From an uncultured Myxococcales bacterium (GTDB lineage Bacteria; Myxococcota_A; UBA9042): 64,000 nucleotides of DNA. The notes beneath the pieces were generated by a model. The model had not been told where the DNA came from and did no database searches. It worked only from the letters and a program-made list of their open reading frames with translations. Below are positions 1-7,764 of the stretch, one piece after another. The translations under genes were made by a program, and so were the position numbers. Location: assembly GCA_903842345.1 (NCBI GenBank), contig CAIMLR010000004.1, forward strand, positions 248,001 to 312,000, written 5' to 3'. Numbering within the stretch: position 1 is the first letter of the stretch; each line of letters starts with the position of its first letter.

Positions 1-459
1 GGCGTTGGCCTTGGGATAGCTGCCGGCGACGCCGCTTTGGTTGACCTTGCGGAAGCAGCCGTTGGCGGTGGTGCACGGCGGCAACCCAAATTGCGTGCGG
101 TACGCGGCCAAGTCAGCCTCGGCGCTTGGGTAGTCGTAGGCATCGACCACGGCGACTGTCACACCCGTGCCAGCGGTCGTCGACGGCAGGGCATACGCGG
201 CCTGCAAGTCGGCGGGACGCAGCCCGGTCGAGTAGGTGGCACCAACCAGCGGCTGGCCTTTGGCGTCCGTGCCCACCCACGCGTGGCAGCGCGCTTCGCC
301 GTCCGTCGCCGGTCCCGGACAAACAGCCGCAGCGTTGGCGTGGCCGCTGAGCGCCCCTTCGATGTTGTCTGTGCCATCGCCCGTCACAGCAGGCGTGGAA
401 ACACACCCTGCGAGGAGTGACAGACCAAGGAACCAGGGAACGAAGCCGCTGCGTTGCAT
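1..459 (-). CDS. Sedolisin-like (S53) secreted protease lipoprotein, N-terminal part
   Basis: The first 153 residues of a protein whose C-terminus lies beyond the window edge. ATG at 459 follows a strong AGGAGG six bases upstream. A lipoprotein signal ends in LLAGC (Cys19). The next part contains LRPADLQAAYALP, then GTGVTVAVVDAYDYP and FGLPPCTTANGCFRKVNQ. These resemble the start of S53/subtilisin-type peptidases, where the VAVVDAYDYP-type strand opens the catalytic domain. No long propeptide precedes the domain. The catalytic Glu/Asp/Ser residues lie outside the window, so activity cannot be judged. Probably an outer-membrane-anchored or secreted serine protease. Family call from motif memory; partial gene. 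Confidence 0.75.
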   Translation of the reverse strand, partial: MQRSGFVPWFLGLSLLAGCVSTPAVTGDGTDNIEGALSGHANAAAVCPGPATDGEARCHAWVGTDAKGQPLVGATYSTGLRPADLQAAYALPSTTAGTGVTVAVVDAYDYPSAEADLAAYRTQFGLPPCTTANGCFRKVNQSGVAGSYPKANA

Positions 460-689
460 GGGAACCTCCTCGGAGGCGGCGCACTCACATCTGCGGATGC
501 CCGCTCCTGTGGGCCGGCGTGGAAACCGCAGCCCGCTTCAACAATAGGTCGTATCCGCCGCGCCGCAGGTGCAAATCTTCCGCCGCGGCGCACGCTCCCG
601 ATCGGGTCGGCGGGCCAGCAGTGCAATGGCAAAGGGTACTGCAAACCCTGAGCTGCCGTGCGCCCCGAGTCGGCCAGCGGAGGCAGCGT

Positions 690-718
690 TTGCACCGGCG
701 TACGCCGCGGCGTATCGT
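690..718 (+). promoter_or_regulatory. Sigma70-type promoter without an obvious gene
   Basis: TTGCAC (690-695), 17-bp spacer, TATCGT (713-718). The surrounding ~45 bases closely match the promoter of the MNT/HEPN pair at 5089-5117. No gene follows on the plus strand, only the 12-bp repeats. Confidence 0.5.
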
Positions 719-745
719 GCCAGCAGCCACCGGCGCTTTGGACCC

Positions 746-769
746 AAAGTGGGTACAAAAGTGGGTACA
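746..769. repeat. Perfect tandem 12-bp repeat AAAGTGGGTACA
   Basis: Two identical copies of AAAGTGGGTACA lie head to tail. A third exact copy is at 932-943, and a degenerate one (AAAGTGGGCACG) is at 5885-5896 just before exonuclease III. Function unknown; all copies are intergenic. Confidence 0.8.
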
Positions 770-1050
770 GAAGCGCTGCTCATCGCACCTGCTCGCTGGT
801 CACGCGGAGTTCCAGCCAACATGAACATCGTCACCTGCGAAGTGGCGGGGTCTTTGCGATCAGGTAGTTGACAATCATTCCAAAGTGTTACGGTCGCTCA
901 CGATCGCGCTGGATCGCCCTGCGTCCAGGCAAAAGTGGGTACAGAATCCGCCGCCTGGCGATCGCCTACGCTCCGCGAGGTGCCGGCGGCGGAGGTCATT
1001 TCGTCGTGCGTCATCGCCTCGGCTGCGCCGTCCTTGCCGTCCAGTTCGTC

Positions 1051-4000
1051 TCACAGGCACGCGCCCGCCGCGCACGCCTTGCCGACATCGCACTGGCTGC
1101 CGTCGCCGAGCAGGACGTGGAAGCAGCCGCCGTGAATCGCGTCGCAGCGGTCGACCGTGCACGGGTTGCCGTCACTGCAGTCCTGCCAGCCTTTGCTCAC
1201 GCACGGCCCCGATTCGGCGCACGTCGCGTTGCCCCACGCGTCGGTGAGATAGCCGCCAGAGAGCAGGCCATCCGCGAATGGCCGCAAACGCCAGGGGTTA
1301 TTGAAGGCGATGCTCGCCCACTTCTGCACCAGATTGCCCCACGCATCGTAGTGCCAGACCGACGTCGCATCGGAGACCAGAAACCCATCGGGCAGTTGCG
1401 CGAGCTCAAATGAGCCAAATGGCCCCAACTCCTTCTGCGAAATGGTCTTGGTTAGCGGATTGAGCAGCCGCGCCGTGACGACGCCATTGTTGCCATTGTC
1501 GCCCAGCACCAGCAGACCTTCGGGCAACGTCGCGATCTGGGCGTTGATGATGTAGTTCGACTTCGCGTCGAGGTCCACGACCTGCAGTACTGCCCCGATC
1601 GTGTCCATCTGCACCAGCCGCGCGGTGCCGAACGGGCCGACGCCGGCAAGGACCAGGTCGCTGCCCACGATCGCCATCGACTGCGCTTTGAGTGATGACG
1701 TCGTCTGCTGCTGGCTCAGCACGTTGCCACTCAGATCAACCGTAGCCATCCACGCCTTGCCCGCCTGCTGCCCGCCGATGACGATCTGCCCGTTCACCTC
1801 CGCCATGCCGACCGCGTGCACGCCCGCGCCGCCGGGAATGGGCTGATGCGCCACGAGCTTGCCGGCGCTGTCGACGACCCAGACGCTGGGCACGAACGTG
1901 TCATCCCACTTCGAGTCGCTCACGCCGCAGAACCTGCCCGCGGCCATGACCAGCGTCGGTGTGTTTTCGGAAGCGGTCACGCCATCGCCCGGGCCGAACG
2001 TCTTGGTCCAGATCGTCTTGCCGAAGCGATCCGTGCGCAGCCAGACGACGCCGACTTTGCCCGACAGGTCCGCGTGCGCCGCGAGCCAGCCGTCGGGCAG
2101 CGCCAGGAGCCCTTCGCTCCCGAAGAAGGCTTTGACGGGTCCAAGGCTGTGGGTGACGACGCACGCGCCGCCCGTGCACACGTTGCCGCAGCCGTCGCCG
2201 CAGCTCGTGCCGTTGCTGACCGGGACACTGGCGCAGGCGCCGCTTACGCAGGTTTCGACGGTGCACGGGTTGTCGTCGTTGCAGGGCTTCACCGATGCGA
2301 GCGGCTTGTGGCTGCAGCCGGATTGACCGCTTGTGCACGCGTCGATCGTGCATGGGTCGCCGTCGTCACACGTGGCTTGGGTCTTCCACTGGCAGTTGCC
2401 TTTGGAGATGCAGACGCCGGTCGAGCCGCATGCGTCCTGGCAGGCCGTGCCGTCGGGCAAGGTGGTCCACGTGCAGCCGTTCGCGAGCGTGAAGCTGACC
2501 GCCGCGCAGCCGTAGCCGCTCGGGCAGTCCGCGACACTCTTGGGGCCGTCGTGCCAGCAGCCACCGTGGCTGGCGTCGCACGCGTCAACGGTGTAGGCAA
2601 GGCCATCGTCGCAGTCGGTCGGCGTGAGCGCACTGCACGGTCCGGATGAGCCGCAGTCGCCGTTCCCCCACGCGTCAAAGGTCGCGAGCGCCTGATGCTG
2701 CTCGTACTGGACCCAGCCGGCGACCGCGATTCGCTTGTCCGTGATGGCGAACTGCGCTGGAGAAACGACGCTCGCGATCGAGGTCGAGGTCCCTGCGTGG
2801 CCCTTCGCGTCGAGGTGGACAGCATAAAGGCTTGGCGGGTCGTAGCGGAGCGCAAGAAACCCGCCGGGGGCCTGGCGCAACGCTCGAATGGCGCCGCTGT
2901 ACGCGAAGTCGTTGCTCCAGAGCTGCTTGCCGCTCGCGTCGGTCCGGAACACGAACGGATAGCTGTAGCTGCCGCTGGTTTCCGTACCGCCGAACGCGAA
3001 CCCGTCGGGCAGCGCGACCAGCCCCGCCGGGAACGCGTTGCCGTAGACGTGATGCCAGAGCTCGACGCCGCTCGCGTCCGTGCGCACGAGCCAGAGCTGC
3101 CCCTTGCCGTTCGGCGCGGTGTCGCCAAGCAGCGCGTATCCGTCCGCGAGGGCGCTGACGGCCACCAACTCGTCATCGCCCGCGGAGTCGTACTGGCCGG
3201 TCCACAGCAGGTTGCCGACCGCGTCCGCCCGCACCAGGAGTCCATCGTGTTTGCTCGCGGCCGCCTGTGTTTGGCCCGCCGCAACAAGTCCGTCCTTCAC
3301 GAGCGCCACCGCCACCAGGCTGCTCGTCACGGTCGGCTCGCCTGCCAACTCCCAGCTCACCGTGCCGGCTTTGTCGAGACGTCGCAGTGACCACGCCTTG
3401 GGCCCCTGGCCCGCCAAGTACAGCCCGTCGCCAGCATCCGCCAGCGCGTACGTGAAGCGATCGGCCAGCGCGCCGCCCACTTGCTGGGAGACGATCTTGC
3501 CGCCGGCGTCCATGCGCAAGAGCCACGGAATCGTCGACCAGTTGTCGTTCGTGCCGGCCATCGCGTAGCCATCGGCCAGGATCGCGACCGCGGAGGGCTT
3601 GCCGGACGGCGTCCCGGCCTGGTCGTAGATGTGCACGCCGACTTGGGCGTTGGCCTTACACACGCCGCTGCCGCACACGTCGCCGAGGCCGCAAGCATCT
3701 GTGCACGTTGTGCCGTCGGGAAGCGCGGTATGGGTGCAGCCGTCGCCGAACGCGCAGGCGTCGCTGGTGCAGGGTTCACCGTCGTCGCAGTTGCTGGGTA
3801 CGCCGCCGACGCACTGGCCGGCCGTGCATGCGGCGCCGATGACACATGGCGTCGTGGAGCAGGGACCAGAGATTGGCGTGTGCGTGCAGCCCGTCGTCGC
3901 GTCGCAGCCGTCGCTCGTGCACGGGCTGTCGTCGTCGCACGCGGGTGCGGCGAGGTGCACGCAGCCGACCGACACCACGCAGCTGTGGACGGTGCACGCA

Positions 4001-4950
4001 AGGCCGTCGTCGCAGCCGCCCCAGCTGGAGACGCAAGCGCCGTCCTGGCAGCTGTCGCCGGTGGTGCAGGCGTCGCCGTCGTCGCACGTGCCGGTGCCGG
4101 GCTTGTGGGTGCAGCCCTTGACCGGGTCGCAGGCGTCAGCGGTGCAGGCATTGCTGTCGTCGCACGGCTTTGGCAGGTGAATGCAGCCGACTGACGGTTT
4201 GCAGGCGTCCTCGGTGCACGGGTCACCGTCGTCGCACGCAATCTTGCTGCCGCCCGTGCACACGCCGGTCGCGCAGCTTTCACCCGTGGTGCAGGCGTCG
4301 CCGTCGTCGCACGCGCCGGTGATCTTCACGACCGGCGTGCACGCGCCCGATGCCACGTTGCACGTCGACTGCCAGCACGCGCTCTTGGTCGCGCACGAGT
4401 CGTCAGCGCCGTCGTCGGTGAGGCCGTTGCAGTCGTCATCGACGCCGTTGCAGACCTCCGGCGCCGGGATGCGGGCGTTGCAGGCCAGCCAATCGCCGAG
4501 GTCGACGCAGATTGTCGGGCCGCTGCATTTGCCGCTGGCGTTGCTGCGCTCGCACGTGCCGGCGAGCTTGTGGCTGAAGGCCCATTCGCTGCACTCACAT
4601 TTGCCGGTGTTGGGCGCGCAATGGCCGCCGCTGCAGCTGTAGGCGTCGGGGCAATCGCTGGTGGCGCTGCAGGCAAAAGAGCAGAAAGTGCCGGTCGTCA
4701 CAGCGGCGTCGCTGTAGCAATGGCCGATGGCAGTGGCGCCCGTGGCGGTGCAGTCGGCGTCGGCGAGGCACGGGCTGCAGAGCGCGTCGGAGGTGAGCAG
4801 GACGGCGGCGGCGCTGACCTCGCCGGGCAAATCGGCGGAAGCGACGTCGACGGCAACCACTGCGTCGAACGTAGGCTCGGTCCCGGGCGCGACCGCGGGC
4901 GAGGTGCACGCGCAGGCGAGAAACGCCACCAGCTCGATTTTGAAGCCCAT
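1051..4950 (-). CDS. Giant Cys-rich lipoprotein with CDDGD repeats, MopE motif and propeller-like repeats
   Basis: A predicted 1,299-residue surface protein. I place the start at ATG 4950 because it gives a short lipoprotein signal (FLAC, Cys13); the in-frame extension upstream only reads through promoter sequence. The Cys-rich head contains EVCNGVDDDCNGLTDDG near residues 165-181, the MopE-type putative metal-binding motif. About ten CDDGDxCT/CTxDxC units follow. Two stretches of LVRTDASG/GLYLAGQ-type repeats look like beta-propeller (delta-60/PQQ-like) blades, separated and closed by more CDDG units. Such mosaics are common in Myxococcota and relatives, but their roles are mostly unknown. 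Likely exported and Ca2+- or disulfide-stabilised; adhesion is only a guess. Monocistronic. Confidence 0.8.
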   Translation of the reverse strand: MGFKIELVAFLACACTSPAVAPGTEPTFDAVVAVDVASADLPGEVSAAAVLLTSDALCSPCLADADCTATGATAIGHCYSDAAVTTGTFCSFACSATSDCPDAYSCSGGHCAPNTGKCECSEWAFSHKLAGTCERSNASGKCSGPTICVDLGDWLACNARIPAPEVCNGVDDDCNGLTDDGADDSCATKSACWQSTCNVASGACTPVVKITGACDDGDACTTGESCATGVCTGGSKIACDDGDPCTEDACKPSVGCIHLPKPCDDSNACTADACDPVKGCTHKPGTGTCDDGDACTTGDSCQDGACVSSWGGCDDGLACTVHSCVVSVGCVHLAAPACDDDSPCTSDGCDATTGCTHTPISGPCSTTPCVIGAACTAGQCVGGVPSNCDDGEPCTSDACAFGDGCTHTALPDGTTCTDACGLGDVCGSGVCKANAQVGVHIYDQAGTPSGKPSAVAILADGYAMAGTNDNWSTIPWLLRMDAGGKIVSQQVGGALADRFTYALADAGDGLYLAGQGPKAWSLRRLDKAGTVSWELAGEPTVTSSLVAVALVKDGLVAAGQTQAAASKHDGLLVRADAVGNLLWTGQYDSAGDDELVAVSALADGYALLGDTAPNGKGQLWLVRTDASGVELWHHVYGNAFPAGLVALPDGFAFGGTETSGSYSYPFVFRTDASGKQLWSNDFAYSGAIRALRQAPGGFLALRYDPPSLYAVHLDAKGHAGTSTSIASVVSPAQFAITDKRIAVAGWVQYEQHQALATFDAWGNGDCGSSGPCSALTPTDCDDGLAYTVDACDASHGGCWHDGPKSVADCPSGYGCAAVSFTLANGCTWTTLPDGTACQDACGSTGVCISKGNCQWKTQATCDDGDPCTIDACTSGQSGCSHKPLASVKPCNDDNPCTVETCVSGACASVPVSNGTSCGDGCGNVCTGGACVVTHSLGPVKAFFGSEGLLALPDGWLAAHADLSGKVGVVWLRTDRFGKTIWTKTFGPGDGVTASENTPTLVMAAGRFCGVSDSKWDDTFVPSVWVVDSAGKLVAHQPIPGGAGVHAVGMAEVNGQIVIGGQQAGKAWMATVDLSGNVLSQQQTTSSLKAQSMAIVGSDLVLAGVGPFGTARLVQMDTIGAVLQVVDLDAKSNYIINAQIATLPEGLLVLGDNGNNGVVTARLLNPLTKTISQKELGPFGSFELAQLPDGFLVSDATSVWHYDAWGNLVQKWASIAFNNPWRLRPFADGLLSGGYLTDAWGNATCAESGPCVSKGWQDCSDGNPCTVDRCDAIHGGCFHVLLGDGSQCDVGKACAAGACL

Positions 4951-4993
4951 TGAGTTCAGGGTGTTGCCGCTCGCGGTTGTTCCGTCGTTGTCG

Positions 4994-5022
4994 ACTGTGC
5001 GCGCGGATCGATGCGGCGTCAA
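4994..5022 (-). promoter_or_regulatory. Promoter of the giant Cys-rich lipoprotein
   Basis: On the minus strand: TTGACG (5022-5017), 17-bp spacer, CACAGT (4999-4994). The -35 is good and the -10 matches only xAxAxT. It lies 44 bases upstream of ATG 4950. Confidence 0.4.
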
Positions 5023-5088
5023 TTCGGAAGGCCGGGGGTGAGGCGGCGCAGCGGTTGCGTGAGCGCGATGCCATCCCGAAGTCAGCGT

Positions 5089-5117
5089 TTGCACCCACCT
5101 CCGCAGCGGCGTATCCT
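5089..5117 (+). promoter_or_regulatory. Promoter of the MNT/HEPN pair
   Basis: TTGCAC (5089-5094), 17-bp spacer, TATCCT (5112-5117), 36 bases before ATG 5154. Nearly the same as the orphan promoter at 690-718, including flanking bases. Confidence 0.65.
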
Positions 5118-5153
5118 GCCACGAGCAGTGCACCGCCGCCGCATCAGGCTGTC

Positions 5154-5477
5154 ATGACGACAAACCCGAACTTGTACGCCGACATCGCCTACCGCATCCG
5201 CGCCGCCACGCCGGAAGTGCAGGAAGTGCTGCTGTTCGGCTCGCACGCGCGCGGCGAGGCACGACCGGACAGCGACGTGGATCTCGTGCTGCTGGTCCCG
5301 GATTCGGCCGACCGCCGCCAAGTCCTGCTCCACGCCCGCAAGAGCTTGCGCGGCATGGGGCTGGGGTTTGACCTGCTGGTGCTGACGCCGACGCAGTGGA
5401 GCGATGCGGGCCGGACGGGCGGCTGGCTGGCAGCGCAGATGGCGCACGACGCGGTGAGGCTGGATGTCGCAGCTTGA
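5154..5477 (+). CDS. Minimal nucleotidyltransferase (MNT), probable antitoxin
   Basis: A 107-residue minimal nucleotidyltransferase of the pol-beta fold. The defining signature is clear: LLFGSHARGEARPDSDVDL at residues 27-44, i.e. the GS motif followed by the DxD metal ligands (Asp41, Asp43). The next gene encodes a HEPN protein and overlaps this one by 14 bases. This arrangement defines the MNT/HEPN two-gene modules. In characterised type VII pairs, the MNT protein AMPylates the HEPN RNase toxin and silences it; that role here is inferred. The ATG chosen sits just downstream of a good promoter and matches the usual MNT length. Confidence 0.85.
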   Translation: MTTNPNLYADIAYRIRAATPEVQEVLLFGSHARGEARPDSDVDLVLLVPDSADRRQVLLHARKSLRGMGLGFDLLVLTPTQWSDAGRTGGWLAAQMAHDAVRLDVAA

Positions 5478-5865
5478 ACGCGCCGACGTCAACGCGTGGT
5501 GGCAACTGGCACAGTCGGACTTGCGGGTCGCGCGGGTGGTGGCTGGCCTCGAACCCGCCGAGTGGCATCTGGTTTGTTTCCTCGCGCAGCAAGCCGGTGA
5601 GAAGGCCCTGAAGGCGCTGCTTGAGCTGGATCACCGACCTGTGCCGCGGAGCCATGACCTCGTGCTGTTGCTCGACCTGCTGCGCGATGTTGCGGCATCC
5701 GACGACGTCGAGGACGACGCGGTGCTGCTTTCGGCGTACGGCGTCTTGCCCCGCTATCCCAGCCCGAAGTTCGCAGCGAACGCCCAAGACGCGGCCGATG
5801 CACTCGCGTCTGCGGAAAGGGTCGTGGCTTGGGCGGCAAGACTCCTGGGAGTGACGGCGCGCTGA
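5464..5865 (+). CDS. HEPN-domain protein, partner of the MNT nucleotidyltransferase
   Basis: 133 residues, all-helical. It shows the PF05168-type HEPN pattern: WWQLAQSDLRVAR near the N-terminus, then CFLAQQAGEKALKALL, then RSHDLVLLLDLL with the conserved His, and RYPSPKFA toward the end. HEPN proteins paired with MNTs are often RNase toxins with an RxxxxH-type centre; here the HDL His is visible but a full Rx4-6H motif is not obvious. This could be a nucleotide-binding HEPN rather than a potent RNase. Start ATG 5464 lies inside the MNT gene, indicating translational coupling. Exonuclease III follows but has its own leader. Confidence 0.85.
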   Translation: MSQLERADVNAWWQLAQSDLRVARVVAGLEPAEWHLVCFLAQQAGEKALKALLELDHRPVPRSHDLVLLLDLLRDVAASDDVEDDAVLLSAYGVLPRYPSPKFAANAQDAADALASAERVVAWAARLLGVTAR

Positions 5866-5947
5866 GAGATGCCGCACTTGGTCGAAAGTGGGCACGTCTG
5901 CGGGCACGACTGAAATTCGTTATTTAGAAAGCGGAGTTGAATCAACC

Positions 5948-6715
5948 ATGCGCATTGTCACCTGGAACGTAAACTCCATCCGCTCCCGCGAATCCCGCCT
6001 TCTCGCGTGGCTGACCGCCCACCAGCCGGACGTTCTTTGCCTCCAGGAACTCAAGCTTGAGGACGCGCTCTTTCCCCACGCCGCCATCGAGGCGCTGGGC
6101 TACCGTGCTGTGACCCACGGCCAAAAGTCCTACAACGGCGTGGCGATTCTGTCGCGACACGAGATCACGGACGTCACGCGGACGCTCGACGACGGCGTGG
6201 CCGACGACCAGGCGCGGCTGATTGCGGGCACGATTCTCGGCGTGCGGGTGGTGTGTGTGTACGTGCCCAACGGCAGCGAGCCGGACAGCGACAAGTACGC
6301 CTACAAGTTGGCGTGGCTCAAGCGGTTGCGCGCGTGGTTCGAACGCGAGGGCGCCGCGGATCGGCCAATGGTCCTGTGCGGCGACATGAATGTGGCGCCT
6401 GACGGCCGCGATGTCGCGCGACCGGCTGAATGGGACGACACCGTGCTGTGCCTGCCGGAAGTGCGCAAGTCACTGCAACACGTGCTGGACTGGGGGCTGA
6501 CCGACGCGTTTCGCCAGCATCGCCCGGAGGCCGGCCTTTACTCCTGGTGGGACTACCGCGGCGGCGGTTTTGAGCGCAACAATGGCCTGCGCATTGACCA
6601 CATCTTCGCCACGCGCGCGCTGACGAGCATCGACGCCTTTGTCGATCGCAACGAACGCCGCGGCGAAAAACCCAGCGACCACGTGCCGCTGGGCGTCGTG
6701 TTTACCGGGATTTAG
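5948..6715 (+). CDS. xthA: Exodeoxyribonuclease III
   Basis: A 255-residue AP endonuclease / 3'-5' exonuclease for base-excision repair. All EEP-family landmarks are present: TWNVNSIRSR (Asn7 region), LQELKLED (metal-binding Glu), GDMNVAPDGRDVARP, the LRIDHIFA Asp, and the terminal SDHVPLG His. Length is normal for the family. I use ATG 5948 rather than the upstream in-frame start because MRIVTWNVNS is the canonical beginning, with a GGAG about 12 bases upstream. It follows the MNT/HEPN pair on the same strand with an 82-base gap that contains a degenerate copy of the 12-bp repeat. Confidence 0.95.
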   Translation: MRIVTWNVNSIRSRESRLLAWLTAHQPDVLCLQELKLEDALFPHAAIEALGYRAVTHGQKSYNGVAILSRHEITDVTRTLDDGVADDQARLIAGTILGVRVVCVYVPNGSEPDSDKYAYKLAWLKRLRAWFEREGAADRPMVLCGDMNVAPDGRDVARPAEWDDTVLCLPEVRKSLQHVLDWGLTDAFRQHRPEAGLYSWWDYRGGGFERNNGLRIDHIFATRALTSIDAFVDRNERRGEKPSDHVPLGVVFTGI

Positions 6716-6789
6716 CCCCGCCGCTGTTGCCGATTCGTTGCATTGACGCTACTTTGAGGACGTCGGGCCGGGCCGGCAAGGAGGGGCGC

Positions 6790-7761
6790 ATGAATCAGAC
6801 TGACGATTTCGTCGACGATACGCTGCTGACCACCATCCTGCCGGGCGTGCAGGTTGGGCCAAATCATCGACTGGGTGAGATTGATCAGGGCCGCGCAGGG
6901 CCGACGATCGTCCTGTCAGGCGGCATGCACGGCAATGAACCGGCGGGCGTTCGGGCGATTCAGCGCATCCTGACGACGCTGCGTGGCGACAACGCACCGG
7001 TCGCGGGGCGGCTGCTGGGCTTGGCGGGCAACGTTGGGGCGCTGCGGCTGGGCGTGCGGTACACGGATCGCGACCTGAATCGCTCGTGGGATGTCGCGTC
7101 CGTGACGGAATTGCGGGCGACGCACGGGCATACCGCGGAGGACGTGGAGCAACTGGAGCTGCTGCACGCGTTTGACGAGGCCGTGGCGCACGCACGCGGG
7201 CCGATTGTCCACCTCGATTTGCACAGCATGTCGGCCGATGGCGTGCCATTCATCGTCGTGTGCGACCACCCGCAGAGCGTCCAGCTGGCGCGCGGCCTGT
7301 GCCTTCCGGGCATTGCCGGGCTGGAAAAGGCGATTCCGGCGACGACGATCGAGTATTTCACGACGCTCGGTCACATCGCGCTGGCGGTGGAAGGCGGCCA
7401 GCACGAGGCCGAGTCGACGGTCGATACGCTGGAGTCGGTGGCGTGGCTGCTGCTGGCGTCCCTGGGCGCGATCGCCTGGACGACGGTGCCGGATTTGCAG
7501 CAACGCCGCGATCGCCTGCGCGCCCGCGGATTGGACGTTCCGGCGGTGAAAGTGACGTATCGGCACGGCATTGCGCCGGAAGACCATTTCCGCATGAAGC
7601 CGGGCTACCGCAACCTGCAGCCGGTCCACGCAGGCGAAGTGCTGGCCGAGGATGACCGCGGTCCCGTGCGCGCGCCGGCCGATGGCTGGATTCTGCTGCC
7701 GCTTTACCAGGCCGTGGGGACCGACGGGTTCTTCATCGGCAGCCGCGCGGCGACCGCTTAG
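6790..7761 (+). CDS. Succinylglutamate desuccinylase/aspartoacylase-family zinc hydrolase
   Basis: 323 residues of the M14-like AspA/AstE family, which remove an acyl group from an amino acid or trim a C-terminal residue. Zinc ligands are visible in GGMHGNEPAG (His and Glu) and in LDLHSMSADG (second His). The general acid/base Glu is likely the one in ALAVEGGQHE. DRDLNRSW is a typical substrate-binding stretch. The C-terminal ~90 residues form the beta-rich domain of the family. AAGGAGG at 6778-6784, five bases before ATG 6790, fixes the start. The substrate is not predictable: no arginine-succinyl operon surrounds it. A convergent M20 peptidase ends three bases away. Confidence 0.85.
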   Translation: MNQTDDFVDDTLLTTILPGVQVGPNHRLGEIDQGRAGPTIVLSGGMHGNEPAGVRAIQRILTTLRGDNAPVAGRLLGLAGNVGALRLGVRYTDRDLNRSWDVASVTELRATHGHTAEDVEQLELLHAFDEAVAHARGPIVHLDLHSMSADGVPFIVVCDHPQSVQLARGLCLPGIAGLEKAIPATTIEYFTTLGHIALAVEGGQHEAESTVDTLESVAWLLLASLGAIAWTTVPDLQQRRDRLRARGLDVPAVKVTYRHGIAPEDHFRMKPGYRNLQPVHAGEVLAEDDRGPVRAPADGWILLPLYQAVGTDGFFIGSRAATA

Positions 7762-7764
7762 CCG

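Larger units (their letters stand above)
460..1050. other. Non-coding stretch with orphan promoter and 12-bp repeats
   Basis: No convincing gene on either strand across 590 bases. Short ORFs here have no ribosome site or recognisable product. The stretch holds a promoter-like element on the plus strand (690-718), a perfect tandem 12-bp repeat (746-769) and a third copy (932-943). The segment 721-780 can fold imperfectly because AGCAG...CGCTT pairs with AAGCGCTGCT around the tandem repeat. It could hold a small RNA or be the remnant of a lost gene. Confidence 0.5.
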
